DNA of 64,000 nucleotides from Paralithodes platypus (lineage: Eukaryota > Arthropoda > Malacostraca > Decapoda > Lithodidae). This document shows positions 1 to 11,164 of this stretch, piece by piece (the first letter of the stretch is position 1; each line of letters starts with the position of its first letter). The stretch spans positions 22,779,651 through 22,843,650 of the forward strand of contig CM064480.1 of the NCBI GenBank assembly GCA_032716605.1, given 5' to 3'. The notes under the pieces were generated by a model. That model saw only the letters and a program-made list of their open reading frames with translations. It was not told the DNA's origin and made no database searches. The translations under genes were made by a program, and so were the position numbers.

Positions 1-140
1 TTGAGAGAGCCGACCAGAGACTCCCAGACTCTTCGATGTCGTAGTCAGACTGTGAAGAAACCTGAACAGTTTCCTGCGAAACCTGTTGCGATTGTCCACA
101 CTCTGACTCAGAGTGAGAGCGGCGGTGTCCCAGACCAGCC

Positions 141-800
141 CTATCCACGAATTACTCTTGAGGGAACAAGGTTTGACTTTACCAGATTTACCTTGAAGCC
201 TAGAGTTTTGACATGATTTAAAATGATATTGACATGTTTTATGCATAATTGTTGTGTCTCTGCCACCACCAGCCAGTCGTCTAGATACCACAACACTCTG
301 ATTCCCTGTTTTAACAATGGCATCAGGGCTTGCCTGACTAGTTTTGTGAATAATCGAGGTGCTAGGTTCAAACCGAACGGCATCCTCTGAAAAACAAAAT
401 TTTGGTGCCTGATCCTCAAGGCCAGAAACCTTTGAAATCTTTTGTTGACCGACACGTGCCAATAGGCGTCTGTCAGGTCTAGGGAACACATCCAGCCACC
501 CGGCGGAAGTGTTAGCCTGATTTGATGAACTGTTAACATTCTGAAAGACTCGTTGTAAATGTGAAGATTCAGATACGACAGGTCTACGACCGGCCTCATC
601 TGAACACTGTCCCGTTTGGGAACCAAAAACAGTTTTGACGTGAATACAGGGTAATCTGGGGGTACCGGGATGATGACATTCTTGGCAATCATCTCCTGGA
701 CCAGCAGCTCCACCTCTAATGAAACACAATTTGGCGTTGTCGGCTGACGTAAGCGAGGTCGCCGGAGCCACTGCCAAGTGATGCCTTTGCGTGCCACCAT
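141..800 (-). pseudogene. DIRS reverse transcriptase (partial, frame-broken)
   Basis: 219 codons match the RT of the complete DIRS copy nearly residue for residue. Visible RT landmarks are VPKRDSVQMRPVVDLSYLN (fingers), SLDLTDAYWHV (first catalytic Asp), MPFGLNLAP, and the YLDD catalytic box at about residue 170. The frame closes at 141 after VPSRVIRG, where the other copy reads on, so a frameshift lies here. Codons matching the continuing RT are still visible towards position 1 in another frame. RNase H is outside the window. Confidence 0.88.
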
Positions 801-932
801 CCGTGCCCAGGTTTTTAACGGCCATGCTTGGTGACACGTTCGGAACGACCCAGTTTAGCAGACAAGGGTTCCCCGGCTGTACTTCCCTCCGTTCCTCCGG
901 CCCTAAGGTAGGCACTGGGAGTGAGAAAGACT

Positions 933-1664
933 TTAGTTTTTTGATGGTGGTTTTGGTGGTGTTGGCCGCTTCGCCGGCTGGCTGGTGTGGGCCGAAGACT
1001 GGCCCTGACCCGGCTTATACTGGCCGCGTCCCCTCTGTCCTGAAAACCCTCTCTGTCTATGCCTGAACTGACCCAGGGGGGATTGGGAGGACTTAGGCGG
1101 AAGAAACGGCTTAGAACCCCCTGGCTGAGCTTTAGTAGGAGGCTTAGGTTTGGGGAAGTTAAATGCGGGTTTCTTAGCCTGTGCGGGACTGTGCTTCACG
1201 GCCTGTGCCATGTTAAACACTGTTCGCCATACATCAGGGGACATTAAAGAAGGTGTAAGTACTGGGGACATAACCACCTGGTTAGCAATGCGATCAGGCA
1301 GCTTGCGAACTAATGACATTCTAAGATCCTGTCGTGCTCGCACCGCCTCAAGTAAGGCTGTGCGTATGTCACCTAAGGATTGAATTGACGACTGAAGAAT
1401 CAGACGCCGGGATAATTCAACTGATCTTCGAGCATCCGCGTCTGCGATTGCCTGAGTAGACCTGAGTAAAGACTTAGCCACCTGTTGAGAAACTATGTAC
1501 TGTGAAAACAGGCGGAAAGCTTTTCCCCTAAGCCTAAATTCTCTGTCTAGGTGAGAAGGGGTAGGGGTAATGAATGGTTCCTTTAGTTCACAAAGATTAA
1601 TCTTAGGGGCAGCTAAAAAGGAAAATAAAGCTGACGGAACTCCGCCGGCAGAACCTACCGGCAT
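933..1664 (-). pseudogene. DIRS Gag, C-terminal segment
   Basis: 243 codons equal to the C-terminal third of the 531-codon Gag frame at 11165-12760. It starts around a glycine-rich MPVGSAGGVPSALF stretch and ends in a Lys/Gln/Gly/Pro-rich basic tail (repeated GQ, RG, KP), as expected for a nucleic-acid-binding Gag end. It lies 130 bp upstream of the RT start on the minus strand. A frame break around 1665-1830 separates it from the preceding Gag segment. Confidence 0.8.
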
Positions 1665-1829
1665 TGAGAACCATGAATGTGTATCCTGAGGGATCTGGTG
1701 GGAAGATTTAGAAGTGAAAGTGGTTGCAAAGTTGAGCCTCTACCCTCCCAATCCACCCAAGGTCCTGGTCCTAACTGTCCCACCTTCAACACTGGATTAG
1801 CTGTCCTCGGTCTGTGACGGTCTGTAAAT

Positions 1830-2792
1830 CTAGTTCAGGAGTAATAGCCACAGAGCCTTAATATCATTAAACCCATCCAGCTTAGACCAGTCTGAAAAAA
1901 GTTTTGAAGCTGAGGCAGGGGGTAAAGCAGGCTTAGATGCATAAACAAAATAATCCTGATAATAACTAGGTATAGCCTTGATATTTACATCCAAAACATT
2001 ACCCAAGGCATCCAATGCCCTTAATTTCTTAGACTTATTTCCCTGGATAAACCACTCACGTGGTACCGGGAGTTCCCCTGACAAGGTAGGCTGGGCAAGC
2101 TCTGGCTTAGAGGGGTTCAAAGGGACCCATGACTCATCTGGCCCATAAAGCAGGGGCATAGCTACCTTTCTAAGAGGCGCTTTGTCTAGAGGGGGTGGAT
2201 TAACATCCGTAATGACCCTGACACTTGACGTAGTGAATGCCGCCGTAGCTGGCTTAGTGCTCCCTGCCGGTGACAGAGTAGGAGGGTTAGGAATCTTAGA
2301 TAAATCGATTGACGTTATCAGAGGCCGTACCGCAGAACCTGTCAAGGGAGCCCCCAAGTCCATTGTGGGGTTTTCTCGTTGTTGCTTAAAGAATTTTGAT
2401 AGAGCATGAGTAAGTAACCCATCAATTTCTTGTGCTGTAACAAACTGTTTAGGTGCAGAACTTTCAGGTGAATTAGTATTATCATGGGCGGCGTCCAGGC
2501 CTGAGCCTGACCCTTGTCCTTCCCTATCTGAAATTAATGACACTTCATCTTGTCCCTCCCGATCCTCCTGAGAAGACCCCGCCGAGGCAGGGGCACCTTG
2601 TTTCCAAGATAAATCAGGGATAGAGGATGGGGTCGCCGCGTCCCTGTGGACATCGGCTACTGTGTGACTCGTATGAGTCGGACGTGGATGGACAGACCCT
2701 GGTTGAGCAAAACGCCAAACACCGAGGCTCTGGCCTACGCTCTCTTGAGAGTCTGAAACATTCTCAATTATTGAATATCCTGAACTCTCCAT
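1830..2792 (-). pseudogene. DIRS Gag, central segment
   Basis: 320 codons homologous to residues just upstream of and inside the 11165-12760 frame. The N-terminal half is acidic and Ser-rich. The second half has the conserved block LRKVAMPLLYGPDESWVPL followed by PVPREWFIQGNKSKKLRA. No enzymatic motif is visible. The frame ends in a divergent LLLLN tail after a frameshift near 1850, so this is a broken part of one long Gag protein. Confidence 0.78.
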
Positions 2793-3000
2793 TTCTAGGG
2801 TTAAAATATCAATAGGTAAATCTTGTTTAGGGACAGGCGCTTCACTATACTCTGAGGCTGTAACAGAAACATTGTCAGGTGTAGAGGTACGATGAGATGC
2901 ACAAGACTTAGAAGAATGTCGAGAGGAGTTCTTATGGGAATCCTGTTTGGAGGATTTATGGCTACGGGGGGACGGCGGACTGGACCTAGGTTTGGAAGAA

Positions 3001-3549
3001 TCACCACCATGGTCCCTGGGGGAAAGCTTCAGTCTTGCACTTCTTCCTAGCCGGGGAAGAGGCCCGACTTGAAGACCGTTGTCTGAGGGGAGACCTTGAC
3101 CTCGATCTCGCCTGCGACGAGGAGGTGGCTGCCGGGGGAGTAGGCTCTCTCGGGCGTTTAAACGTCTCCACAGACGATACAGAATCCTGGCTAGTCTCTG
3201 TCGGCTTAAAACCCCTTACTCTAGAGGTACGTTTAGGGGGAGGGTGCTCTGACAGCAACTTAATCCAAAGTGGGACGTTGTCACATTGAAGTGACTTATG
3301 TGCGACAATGGTAGTGTAGGCCGACATTTGTTGTCTGACCTCTCTCAACGCTACCGCCGCGGTCTTGTCATTGTCACACAGGACTTTATTGGTTAATTGG
3401 GAGCAAAAAGAACAATTACGTGTAACCCAGATACCCCTTGAACGGTCTAGACATCTAACACACCTTATGCAAAGGGTATGTGCAAAAATTGGGATACCCG
3501 CGCAAGTAGGGGTAATGCACAGGGCAAAAACTGGGGTGACATTAGCCAT
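3001..3549 (-). pseudogene. DIRS Gag, N-terminal cysteine-rich and RS-rich segment
   Basis: 182 codons starting at an ATG after a long leader. Residues 10-52 hold paired cysteines (CITPTC, CIRCVRC, CSFCSQ) that could bind zinc. Residues 135-170 hold an SR/RS-rich stretch (RSRSRSPLRQRSSSRASSP). The frame then breaks near 3001-3010, and the next Gag stretch continues in another frame. The same order is seen in the other copy at 10135-10781, which is more decayed. A role in RNA binding or capsid assembly is inferred from position. Confidence 0.75.
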
Positions 3550-5362
3550 GACAGAGACTGGTTAGAGAGGAACTACCGCCGGGTCTGAATTGGTCCGCCG
3601 GAGCTCAGCTCTGGAAAAATAAAGAAAATTTCCAGGAATTAATGCTCATAAGGTTAACCCAAGTGTTCGCATACAAGTGTTAATAACCCGCCGGGTAAAC
3701 GGGATGCAAAGACACAGCTAACACATCTCGCCACGCGGCTGGGTATAAAGAGGCTAAACAAGTCTTCTTAGCTAAGAACATGAAGAATACCCTCTGATAT
3801 AATGGTCCAGTATGGCAACTAATAGTCTGTAGGAGGTGGTGACTGTCTCAAGATTCAATTTTGTAACAAAGCCCCCCCTCATAAAGACGCCGGCCCTTGA
3901 AATATTTTAGTAGAATAGCCCAGGGCAGGAATATACGAGATCTGATTTTTTAACGAATTGTCCCAAACGATCGTCGTAAAAATAGAAGGCGGCGATACTG
4001 AAAGTATCAACCAATTAAGGTTAATCGAAATTGAATTTGTTTATAAATTCTTTAGTTCCTACTACTAGTGGACACCCGCCGGGTGTGGAAATCGATTTGG
4101 TTAAACCTCACTGATCCTTCAAATGCCGTACTAGTAAAGGCGGCGATACACAGAGTATCACTCACATGGATTGGTTAACTATAAGAGACCTAAGTCGTTT
4201 TATATCCCACCCTGCTAAGGTTGCACCCGCCGGGTGAGAAGTCTAAAAGTTAACCCCACAAGTTCCTGACCCCACTACTTTGTAAAAGATCGCCGGGGAG
4301 GAAACGCCTACACAACAGCTAGGTTTTCCCCGTGGTTTGTCGTAAACCAGGTAGAAAAACCTATAAAAAACGAGTGTTCTCACGAACATCGTTTCTTTAT
4401 ATATAACTAAATATATATGTAAGGATGGGGACAGCCATCCCGCGGTGAAATATAAAGGAGGCCTGAAACCAGGCACCCACAGATACGCAGTCCTGGAGAG
4501 CCACAGACACCTCCCCTCGCCGGGGAACCAGCCAGTGTTAACAACCACGTGTGGCCTAACACTGCTCATCGGTCAGGTTTTTTCACGGTGAAACCGAGAA
4601 AAACCCGCCGGAAGGCAAGCCCCACCCTGAAACAGACACCATCTGAACAAAACGACACGAAGAGAGACACGCACGACTAACCAAGGTCACAACATAATCC
4701 GTGGAATTAGCCAATACACAACTAAACCAGGAAACAAATATAGTCCGAGGAATTAGCCAATACACAACTAAAACCCGGATACACATGACACAGTAGGGCA
4801 TATTTATAAAATAAATAATAACACTAGACAAGTGGCAAAGCTACGAGCGGCTGGCTAGGCCTAGGTAGACGGCATGAAAATAGTTGAAATATAAACACAC
4901 ACTGGAATATCACAACAGGAAACCACCGCCAACACACCACCGAAGCGATAACTTCCCAACCCCGGGAAGCCTGACACGGACCCAGAAAAAACTTCACTAA
5001 GTGAAGAAAAATACGCTGGGAACGTCAGCAAACACACAGCTTACCTCATCAGAAGGATAAAAGGCAGCAATAATTAACGCGTAATGAAAGCCGCCTGCAT
5101 CACCAACTAAACCAAACTGTGAAAAGTTCACGTGTCCACAACAGGACCACGAGGGTACATCCGAAATAGATGCCCCATACATACGACCCAAAATACATTG
5201 CACTGCGGGCAACCAGCCCAGGACACTCCTGCTACGCCTATCCTAACCTTACTCGATACATCCCAGAGTAAACAAATGAGAAAAAAACTCACTAGGGACG
5301 CCACGAATGCGGAACCAGCGGAGCCTGAAAGGAACGTCCGGGCAGGCTGAGCGCAGAGCAAA
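3550..5362 (-). other. DIRS leader region with palindromic CCCGCCGGG modules
   Basis: No coding frame is supported in this 1.8 kb. It is the reverse complement of the leader at 8358-10134. It carries several copies of a GC-rich palindrome (ACCCGCCGGGT type, near 3690, 4073 and 4226), interleaved with GATAC...GTATC-type short inverted repeats. These repeat at roughly 150 bp spacing in AT-rich sequence. Confidence 0.7.
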
Positions 5363-5670
5363 GAAGGAGGAATGACGCCTGAATCAGCGTCTGGTCAGAA
5401 ATCCACACAAGTACATCCACTATATGATGGAAAGCTTATTGGATAGTTTATTCTTATTTTCTTTTTGTTTTTATTTTTTACGAAGTTTTTTCGTAGTGAG
5501 AACCCAATTCATAATGACTGAAGCCATGAGTGAGGTCGCGTGCGCTCATGATGAAGGCTCCTCAGTTTTTAAATGCTCTGCGCGGTAGATTCAAACTACG
5601 GCGGATTAGTGTTTGAAGAGGATGCCTTATGTAATAGGCATGTTCGTCAATGATGGAGGGGCCACTAATA
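5363..5670 (-). repeat. DIRS inverted terminal repeat (copy 1)
   Basis: About 308 bp near-identical to 16388-16695 and to the reverse complement of 8051-8357. It contains T-rich and A-rich tracts and an internal ACGAAGTTTTTTCGT hairpin, and ends in GGGGCCACTAAT at the junction with Gypsy LTR sequence. Confidence 0.88.
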
Positions 5671-5966
5671 AATATAAACCTGTGAAATCAAAGCCAGTGA
5701 TCAGAAGATTAATACCTGAACGTTGGAAGTGGGAGACTAGGCTCCATCCAGATCCACTTATGCTAGTGTTGTTCAATTCTATTATATTGTCTTACACAAG
5801 TATTCTGCAGTGGTATATCAATAAACGTGATCATGTAACTTGCTACCATGTGTTTCTTTGTGTTCTCTATTCCTCATATCTTGTATTGTGCATGCAGCCT
5901 TATATACCCAGTCAATTTAGAACTCACATTACCCAAGTTAAACCTGTAGAAAAACAGGGCATAACA
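5671..5966 (+). repeat. 3' part of a Gypsy LTR (LTR-E), interrupted by DIRS copy 1
   Basis: This matches the 3' end of the Gypsy-B LTR (reverse complement of about 61360-61650). It shares the block CAGAAGATTAATACCTGAAC, an AATAAA poly(A) signal at 5820-5825, and the terminal GGGCATAACA. Its 5' part must lie beyond the DIRS insertion, left of the window. The next five bases, GACAG, are the likely target duplication. Confidence 0.8.
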
Positions 5967-6394
5967 GACAGCGTGGGTGTTTTAACTTCTAAGATATATA
6001 ACATCTACTTCTCGGATGTAAGAACATACATAGATATAATTATGGCTGTCTGATGTGTTGGCATTGGGCTCAACGTCTGGGACAGGGCATGTTCGTGTTT
6101 TAACTATGATGTATATTCCTGTTCATCATCCTTTTTAGTTGGAGGTAGGGAGGAGTGTAGGACACGAGGGGTTGTGTTAGTCGAGTGAGGTGTGGAAAAT
6201 GGTCAGTTTTAGAAAAGGTAATGGGTGGGTGTGCCCTGGGAGCTGTTATAGCCCTGCGGGCTTGGGCCTGTCTGGAAATGGCGGGCTCGGTCAGAGCTGC
6301 CTTTCGTTCTGTGGACCCCTTCATTCCGGGTGGTTTCCGTTGTGGTGTTCGGCTCGTGGCTTTCTGTGGTGGGCTTCTTGTTCTGGGGCATTTT
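5967..6394 (-). repeat. 5' part of a Gypsy LTR on the minus strand (LTR-D)
   Basis: On the minus strand this begins at 6394 with TAAAATGCCCC, exactly the start of the Gypsy-B LTR, and follows the first ~400 bp of that LTR (compare 54140-54534). It keeps the ORF3 C-terminal reading frame that lies inside these LTRs. It is cut at 5967 by LTR-E in opposite orientation. Flanking sequence from 6395 on is unrelated, so 6394 is a true LTR edge. Confidence 0.75.
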
Positions 6395-7110
6395 ACAGAC
6401 TGATTCAAAACAAAGCCCGAAGATCCATTACAGGCTGCACAGCTACTGCACCCACAGTTGACCTAAATCAAGAAACCAAAATCCTCAAAGTTAAAGACAA
6501 TGCTGGACATGAGAGGGACTCAATTCTTGGCCGCAGCCTCCACCAGAACCAGGACCACCCACTAAACTACATGGGCAACACACCCACGAGAACACCAAAG
6601 CAATATCAAAAACAACACCCAGCACACAGTATCACACACCAATTAACTGTCCTCATCTCACTCCCCTCCTGTCCACCCGAACCAACTTCCAGAAGGACAA
6701 CATCCTATATCTCATATCTCTCGCCGATCCATCCACTCACTCACAGACAACACGCAGGCTGGCAAGAACGACCCCACTCCCGAAATCCATCCTTCCGCAT
6801 CCTCCCTTCCTCGCGAGGACAGAGCGATAGTTCCACCTGGGCCAGGCTGAGATGCGGACACCATCCGGGCTCTCCTGAGCTATCAGAAGAGACTGGATGA
6901 CTAAGTTGTCGGACATCTGCCCGGGGAGATGTAACACAGCCAACCCCATACCATTAAAAACACATCATAGAAGACTGCATTCCACACAAGCCACTTATGC
7001 CAACAACACAATTATACCTAATACAATGAGAGCTCTGTGGGAAAGCCAGATCGTTGGCCATGGCCTTCCTCAGGGCATCGGGGCTGTTCGGGCAGCAGCT
7101 TAGGGAAACA
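6395..7110 (+). pseudogene. 3' end of a decayed non-LTR retrotransposon (LINE) ORF
   Basis: In the plus direction the translation keeps pieces typical of the C-terminal end of Jockey/I-type LINE ORF2: QNKARRSITGCTA, then ARLRCGHHP, then LWESQIVGHGLP near the end, and a degenerate CAACAACAA-like tail at 7087-7110. Several stops and frameshifts interrupt it. Its last ~60 bp resemble 21110-21185 in the (CAA)n-tailed retroposon. The clade assignment is tentative. Confidence 0.55.
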
Positions 7111-7328
7111 ACACCAACAACTAAACACAGAGGTCCTTTACCTCCAATTGCGTGCAGATTGGACCGCTCCGCAATAGTAAGGACGGGTATAATAAATACA
7201 GCGGTGGTGTGCCCTTTATTATGCCGCTACAATGCTTTGCAGATTGGAGCCTGGATCGAGTCTTACATAACTGCACAATAAATAAATGGTTATAGCCTTG
7301 TGATTTGTGATTGAATACAACTTTCTGT
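7111..7328. other. Unassigned sequence left of Gypsy-A
   Basis: 218 bp without a supported gene or recognised repeat. It carries a faint internal repeat around GCGTGCAGATTGGA and TTTGCAGATTGGAG. It ends at the GTATG duplication that marks the Gypsy-A insertion site. Confidence 0.4.
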
Positions 7329-8050
7329 GTATGTAAAATACCCCCAATAAGGATTTCTCCCACCCCACTCTCCCAAGCCACCCAAACAGGAACAATCCCG
7401 AAAGAACCAGAGCGAAAGCCGACCGACCGAAGGGGACCCAACAGCCAGAGGAGAAAGATGACCACGCACACAGTACCAAAGGACGCCGCCACACTCACCT
7501 GTCATTCATGCACGAAAGGGGTCGCCCGGGTGGGTACCAGGAGACCGACACCAACACAGCAGGAAAGCAAGGACCCCAACGCCAGGCATGTGGCCAAAGA
7601 GTTGATTTATTACTCCCACCTTTTGACATCCCCACCACAGCTGCAACCTATATCACCTCATACCACACACATAATCATACTATCATAGGGTAAATAATAG
7701 GCCTCTAAATTCTACCCAGTGTCCAAATATGATTCTCTCCCCAGTTGTAATTACCGACCAAATCATTCAAGCCACGACTCTATGCTCGCACGATAAAACC
7801 TTATGCCCATTTATTGTATTGATTCATTATATCTGGTTGATTTTATATATGTTTAATTATGACCAAAAAAACCATCTGCATACAACCATATCTCCACGAG
7901 AGAGATGCAGGAAGACACCCGAGTATCCTCTCCTACATTAACGAGTTATAGTATTAATGTAGCCCCCATGCCCACGTCGCTTCCTGCTCCTAGTAACGAA
8001 GTGTAGATGTAGTTTCAGCAGCCAAGAGTTATGGCCATACCAATATTGAT

Positions 8051-8357
8051 ATTAGTGGCCCCTCCATCATTGACGAACATGCCTATTACATAAGGCATCC
8101 TCTTCAAACACTAATCCGCCGTAGTTTTGAATCTACCGCGCAGAGCATTTAAAAACTGAGGAGCCTTCATCATGAGCGCACGAGACCTCACTCATGGCTT
8201 CAGTCATTATGAATTGGGTTCTCACTACGAAAAAACTTCGTAAAAAATAAAAACAAAAAGAAAATAAGAATAACTATCCAATAAGCTTTCCATCATATCG
8301 TGGATGTACTTGTGTGGATTTCTGACCAGGCGCTGATTCAGGCGTCATTCTTCCTTC
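8051..8357 (+). repeat. DIRS left inverted terminal repeat (copy 2)
   Basis: About 307 bp, reverse complement of 16388-16695. It begins ATTAGTGGCCCCTCC and ends at GGCGTCATTCTTCCTTC. The outermost ~40 bp are repeated in inverted sense inside the element at 16210-16245, as DIRS replication models require. Confidence 0.9.
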
Positions 8358-10134
8358 TCTGCTCTGCGCTCAGCCCGCCCGGACGTGCCTCCCCACGCTC
8401 CGCTGGTTCCGCATTCGTTGCGTCCCTAGTGAGTTTTTTCTCATTTGTTTACTCCAGGATGTATCGAGTAAGGTTAGGATAGGCGTAGCAGGAGTGTCCT
8501 GGGCTGGTTTGCCCGCAGTGCAGTGTATTTTGGGTCGAGTGTATGGGGCATCTATTTCGGATGTACCCTCGTGGTCACGTTGTGGACATGTGAACTTTTT
8601 CACAGTTGAGTTAGTTTGTGATGCAGGCGGCTTTCACTACGCGTTAATTATTGCTGCCTTTTATCTTTCTGATGAGGTAAGCTGTGTTTTCTGGCGTTCC
8701 CGCGTATTTTTCTTCACTTAGTGAAGTTTTTTCTGGGTCCCGAGGTCAGTCTTCCCTGGGTTGGAAGTTGTTGCTACGGTGGTGTGTTGGCGGTGGTTCC
8801 TGTTGTGATATTTCCAGTGTGTGTGTATATTTCAACTGTTATTATGCCGTCTGCCTAGGCCTAGCCAGCCGCTCGTAGCTTTGCCACATGTACTAGTGTT
8901 ATTTATTATTTATAAATATGCCCTACTGTGTCATGTGTATCCGGGTTTTAGTTGTGTATTGGCTAATTCCTCGGACTATAATTGTTTCCTGGTTTAGTTG
9001 GTGTATTGGCTAATTCCACGGATTATGGTGTGACCTTGGGTTAGCCGTGCGTGGCTATCCTCGGTGTCGTGTGTTGTTCAGATGGTGTCTGTTCAGGTGG
9101 GTTTCCTTCCGGCGGGTTTTTTCTCGGTTTCACCGTGAACAAATCCTGGCCGAGAGCAGTGTTGGGCCACACGTGGTTGTTAACACTGGCTTGTATCCCC
9201 GGCGGGGGGGGTGTCTGTGGCTCTCCAGGACTACGTCTCTGTGGGTGCCTGGTTTCAGGCCTCCTTTGATTCCCGGCGGGATGGCTGTACCTATCCATAT
9301 AAAACGGCGTCCTTGTGGACATACGTTTTAGGAGTTTTTTCTACCTGGTTTTACGACAACCACATGAAAAAACCTAGCTGTTGTTTAGGCTTTCCTCCCC
9401 GGCGATCTTTTACAAAGAAGCGGGGACAGGAACTTATGGGGTTAACTTTTAAAACTTCTCACCCGGCGGGTGCACCTGGGTAGGGTGAGATGAACGACTT
9501 AGGTCTTCCAGTTAGTTAACCGATCCATTATAGTGATACTCTGTGTATCGCTGCCTTTACTATTTACGGCGATTGAAGGTTCAATTAGGTTAAATGTCGA
9601 TTCTCACACCCGGCGGGTGCTCCTAGGTGGAGGAACTAAGGAATTTACAAAATTCATTTTAACCTATTTAATTTAGTGATACTATCAGGTATCGCCGCCT
9701 TCGATCTTACGGCGATCTTTTGGGACAATTCGTTAAAACATTAGATCTCGTATCATCCTGCCCTGGGCTATTCTACTATAATAATTCAAGGGCCGGCGTC
9801 TTTTTGGGGGGTTGCTTTGTTACAAAATTGAATCTTGAGACAGTCACCTCCTCCGAGAGACTATAAGTGCCATGCTGGACCATTATATCAGAGGGTATTC
9901 TTCACTTTCTTTAGCAAAAGATTTGTTTAGACGTTTACACCCCGCCGCGTAGCGAGATGTGTTAGTGTGTCTTTGCATCTCGTTACCCGGCGGGTTATTA
10001 ACACTGGTGGTGGCGATCATGTTGGATTACCCTTATGCAGCATTAATTCCTGGAAATTTTCTTGTTTTTTCCAGAGCTGAGCTCCGGCGGACCAATACAG
10101 ACCCGGCGGTAGTTTTCACCCACCAGTCTCTGTC
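8358..10134 (+). other. DIRS leader region (5' untranslated), copy 2
   Basis: 1.78 kb without a supported gene, collinear with 3550-5362 in inverse orientation. It holds palindromic CACCCGGCGGGTG-type motifs (near 9459, 9608 and 9985) and paired GATACT..GTATCGCCGCC / ACGGCGATC stem-loop candidates near 9530-9580 and 9675-9720. A promoter would be expected here for this class, but none could be identified by eye. Confidence 0.65.
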
Positions 10135-11085
10135 ATGGCTAACCGTGGCCCCAGTTTTTGCCCTGTGCTTACCCCTACTTGTGCTGGTATCCCTATTTTT
10201 GCACACACCCTTTGCATAAGGTGTGTTAAATGTCCTAGACCGTTCAAGGGGTCTCTGGGTGATGCATAATTGTTCCTTTTGCTCTCAATTAGCTGTTTAA
10301 AGTCCTTTGTGATAATGATAAGACCGCGGCGGTAGCGTTTGAGAGAGGTTCGACAACAGATGTCGGCCTACACTACCATTGGTCGCGCATAAGTCACTTC
10401 AATGTGACAACGTCCCACTTTGGGATAGATTGCTGTCAGAACACCCTCCCCCTAAACGTTCCTCTAGAGTCACGAGTGTTAAGCCGACGGAGGACTAGTC
10501 AGGGTCCTGTATCGTCTGCGACTACAACTAAACGCCCGAGAGAGCCTACACCCCCGGCATCCGCCTCCTCGTCGCGGGCGAGATCTAAGTCAAGGTCACC
10601 TCTCAGACAACAGTCTTCTAGTCGGGCCTCTTCGCCGGAGAGTAAGAAGAGTAAGACGGAAGATTCCACCAGTGGTCACGGCGGAGATTCTTCCAGATCT
10701 AAGACTAGTTCGCGGTCACACCGCAGCCATAAAATCCTCAAAAAAGGATTCACATCGGAAGTCCTCTCGACATTCCCCTAAGTCTAGTGCATCTCATCGT
10801 ACCTCTACACCTGACAGAGTTTGTGTTAGGGCCTCTGAGTCCAGTGCAGCGCCTGTCCCTAAAGAGGAGTTGCCAATTAATATTTTAACCCTGGAAATGG
10901 AAAGTTCAGGAGGGTCAATAATTGAGAATGTTTCAGACTCTCAAGAGAGCGTAGGCCAGGGCCTTGGTGTTTGGCGGTTTGCCCAACCACGGTCTGACCA
11001 CCCACGTCTGACTCATATGAGTCACACAGTAGCCGACGTCCACAGGGACGCGGCGCCCCCATCCTCAATCCCAGATTTATTTTGA
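10135..11085 (+). pseudogene. DIRS Gag, N-terminal segments (heavily frame-broken)
   Basis: The ATG at 10135 starts the same cysteine-rich beginning as 3549 on the minus strand (LTPTCAGIPIFAHTLCIRC), but the frame stops early. Later pieces continue in other frames: an RS-rich stretch at 10404-10781 (RARSKSRSPLRQQSSSRASS) and a stretch at 10672-11085 ending RDAAPPSSIPDL. Together they correspond to one continuous Gag N-terminus in the ancestral element. Confidence 0.7.
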
Positions 11086-11164
11086 AAAAAAGGTCCCCCT
11101 CCCTCGGGGGGGTCTTCTCAGGAGGATCGGGAGGAAAAAGACGAAAGTTTCAATAATTTCGGAT

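Larger units (their letters stand above)
1..5670 (-). mobile_element. DIRS1-like retrotransposon, copy 1 (truncated by window edge)
   Basis: On the minus strand this reads inverted terminal repeat, long leader, Gag, then reverse transcriptase, and it leaves the window inside the RT. It parallels the complete copy at 8051-16739 almost block for block, in opposite orientation. The outer end is at about 5670, where it abuts a Gypsy LTR. DIRS elements integrate through a tyrosine recombinase and make no target duplication, and none is seen. The RNase H and recombinase parts would lie left of position 1. Several frameshifts make this copy defective. Confidence 0.9.
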
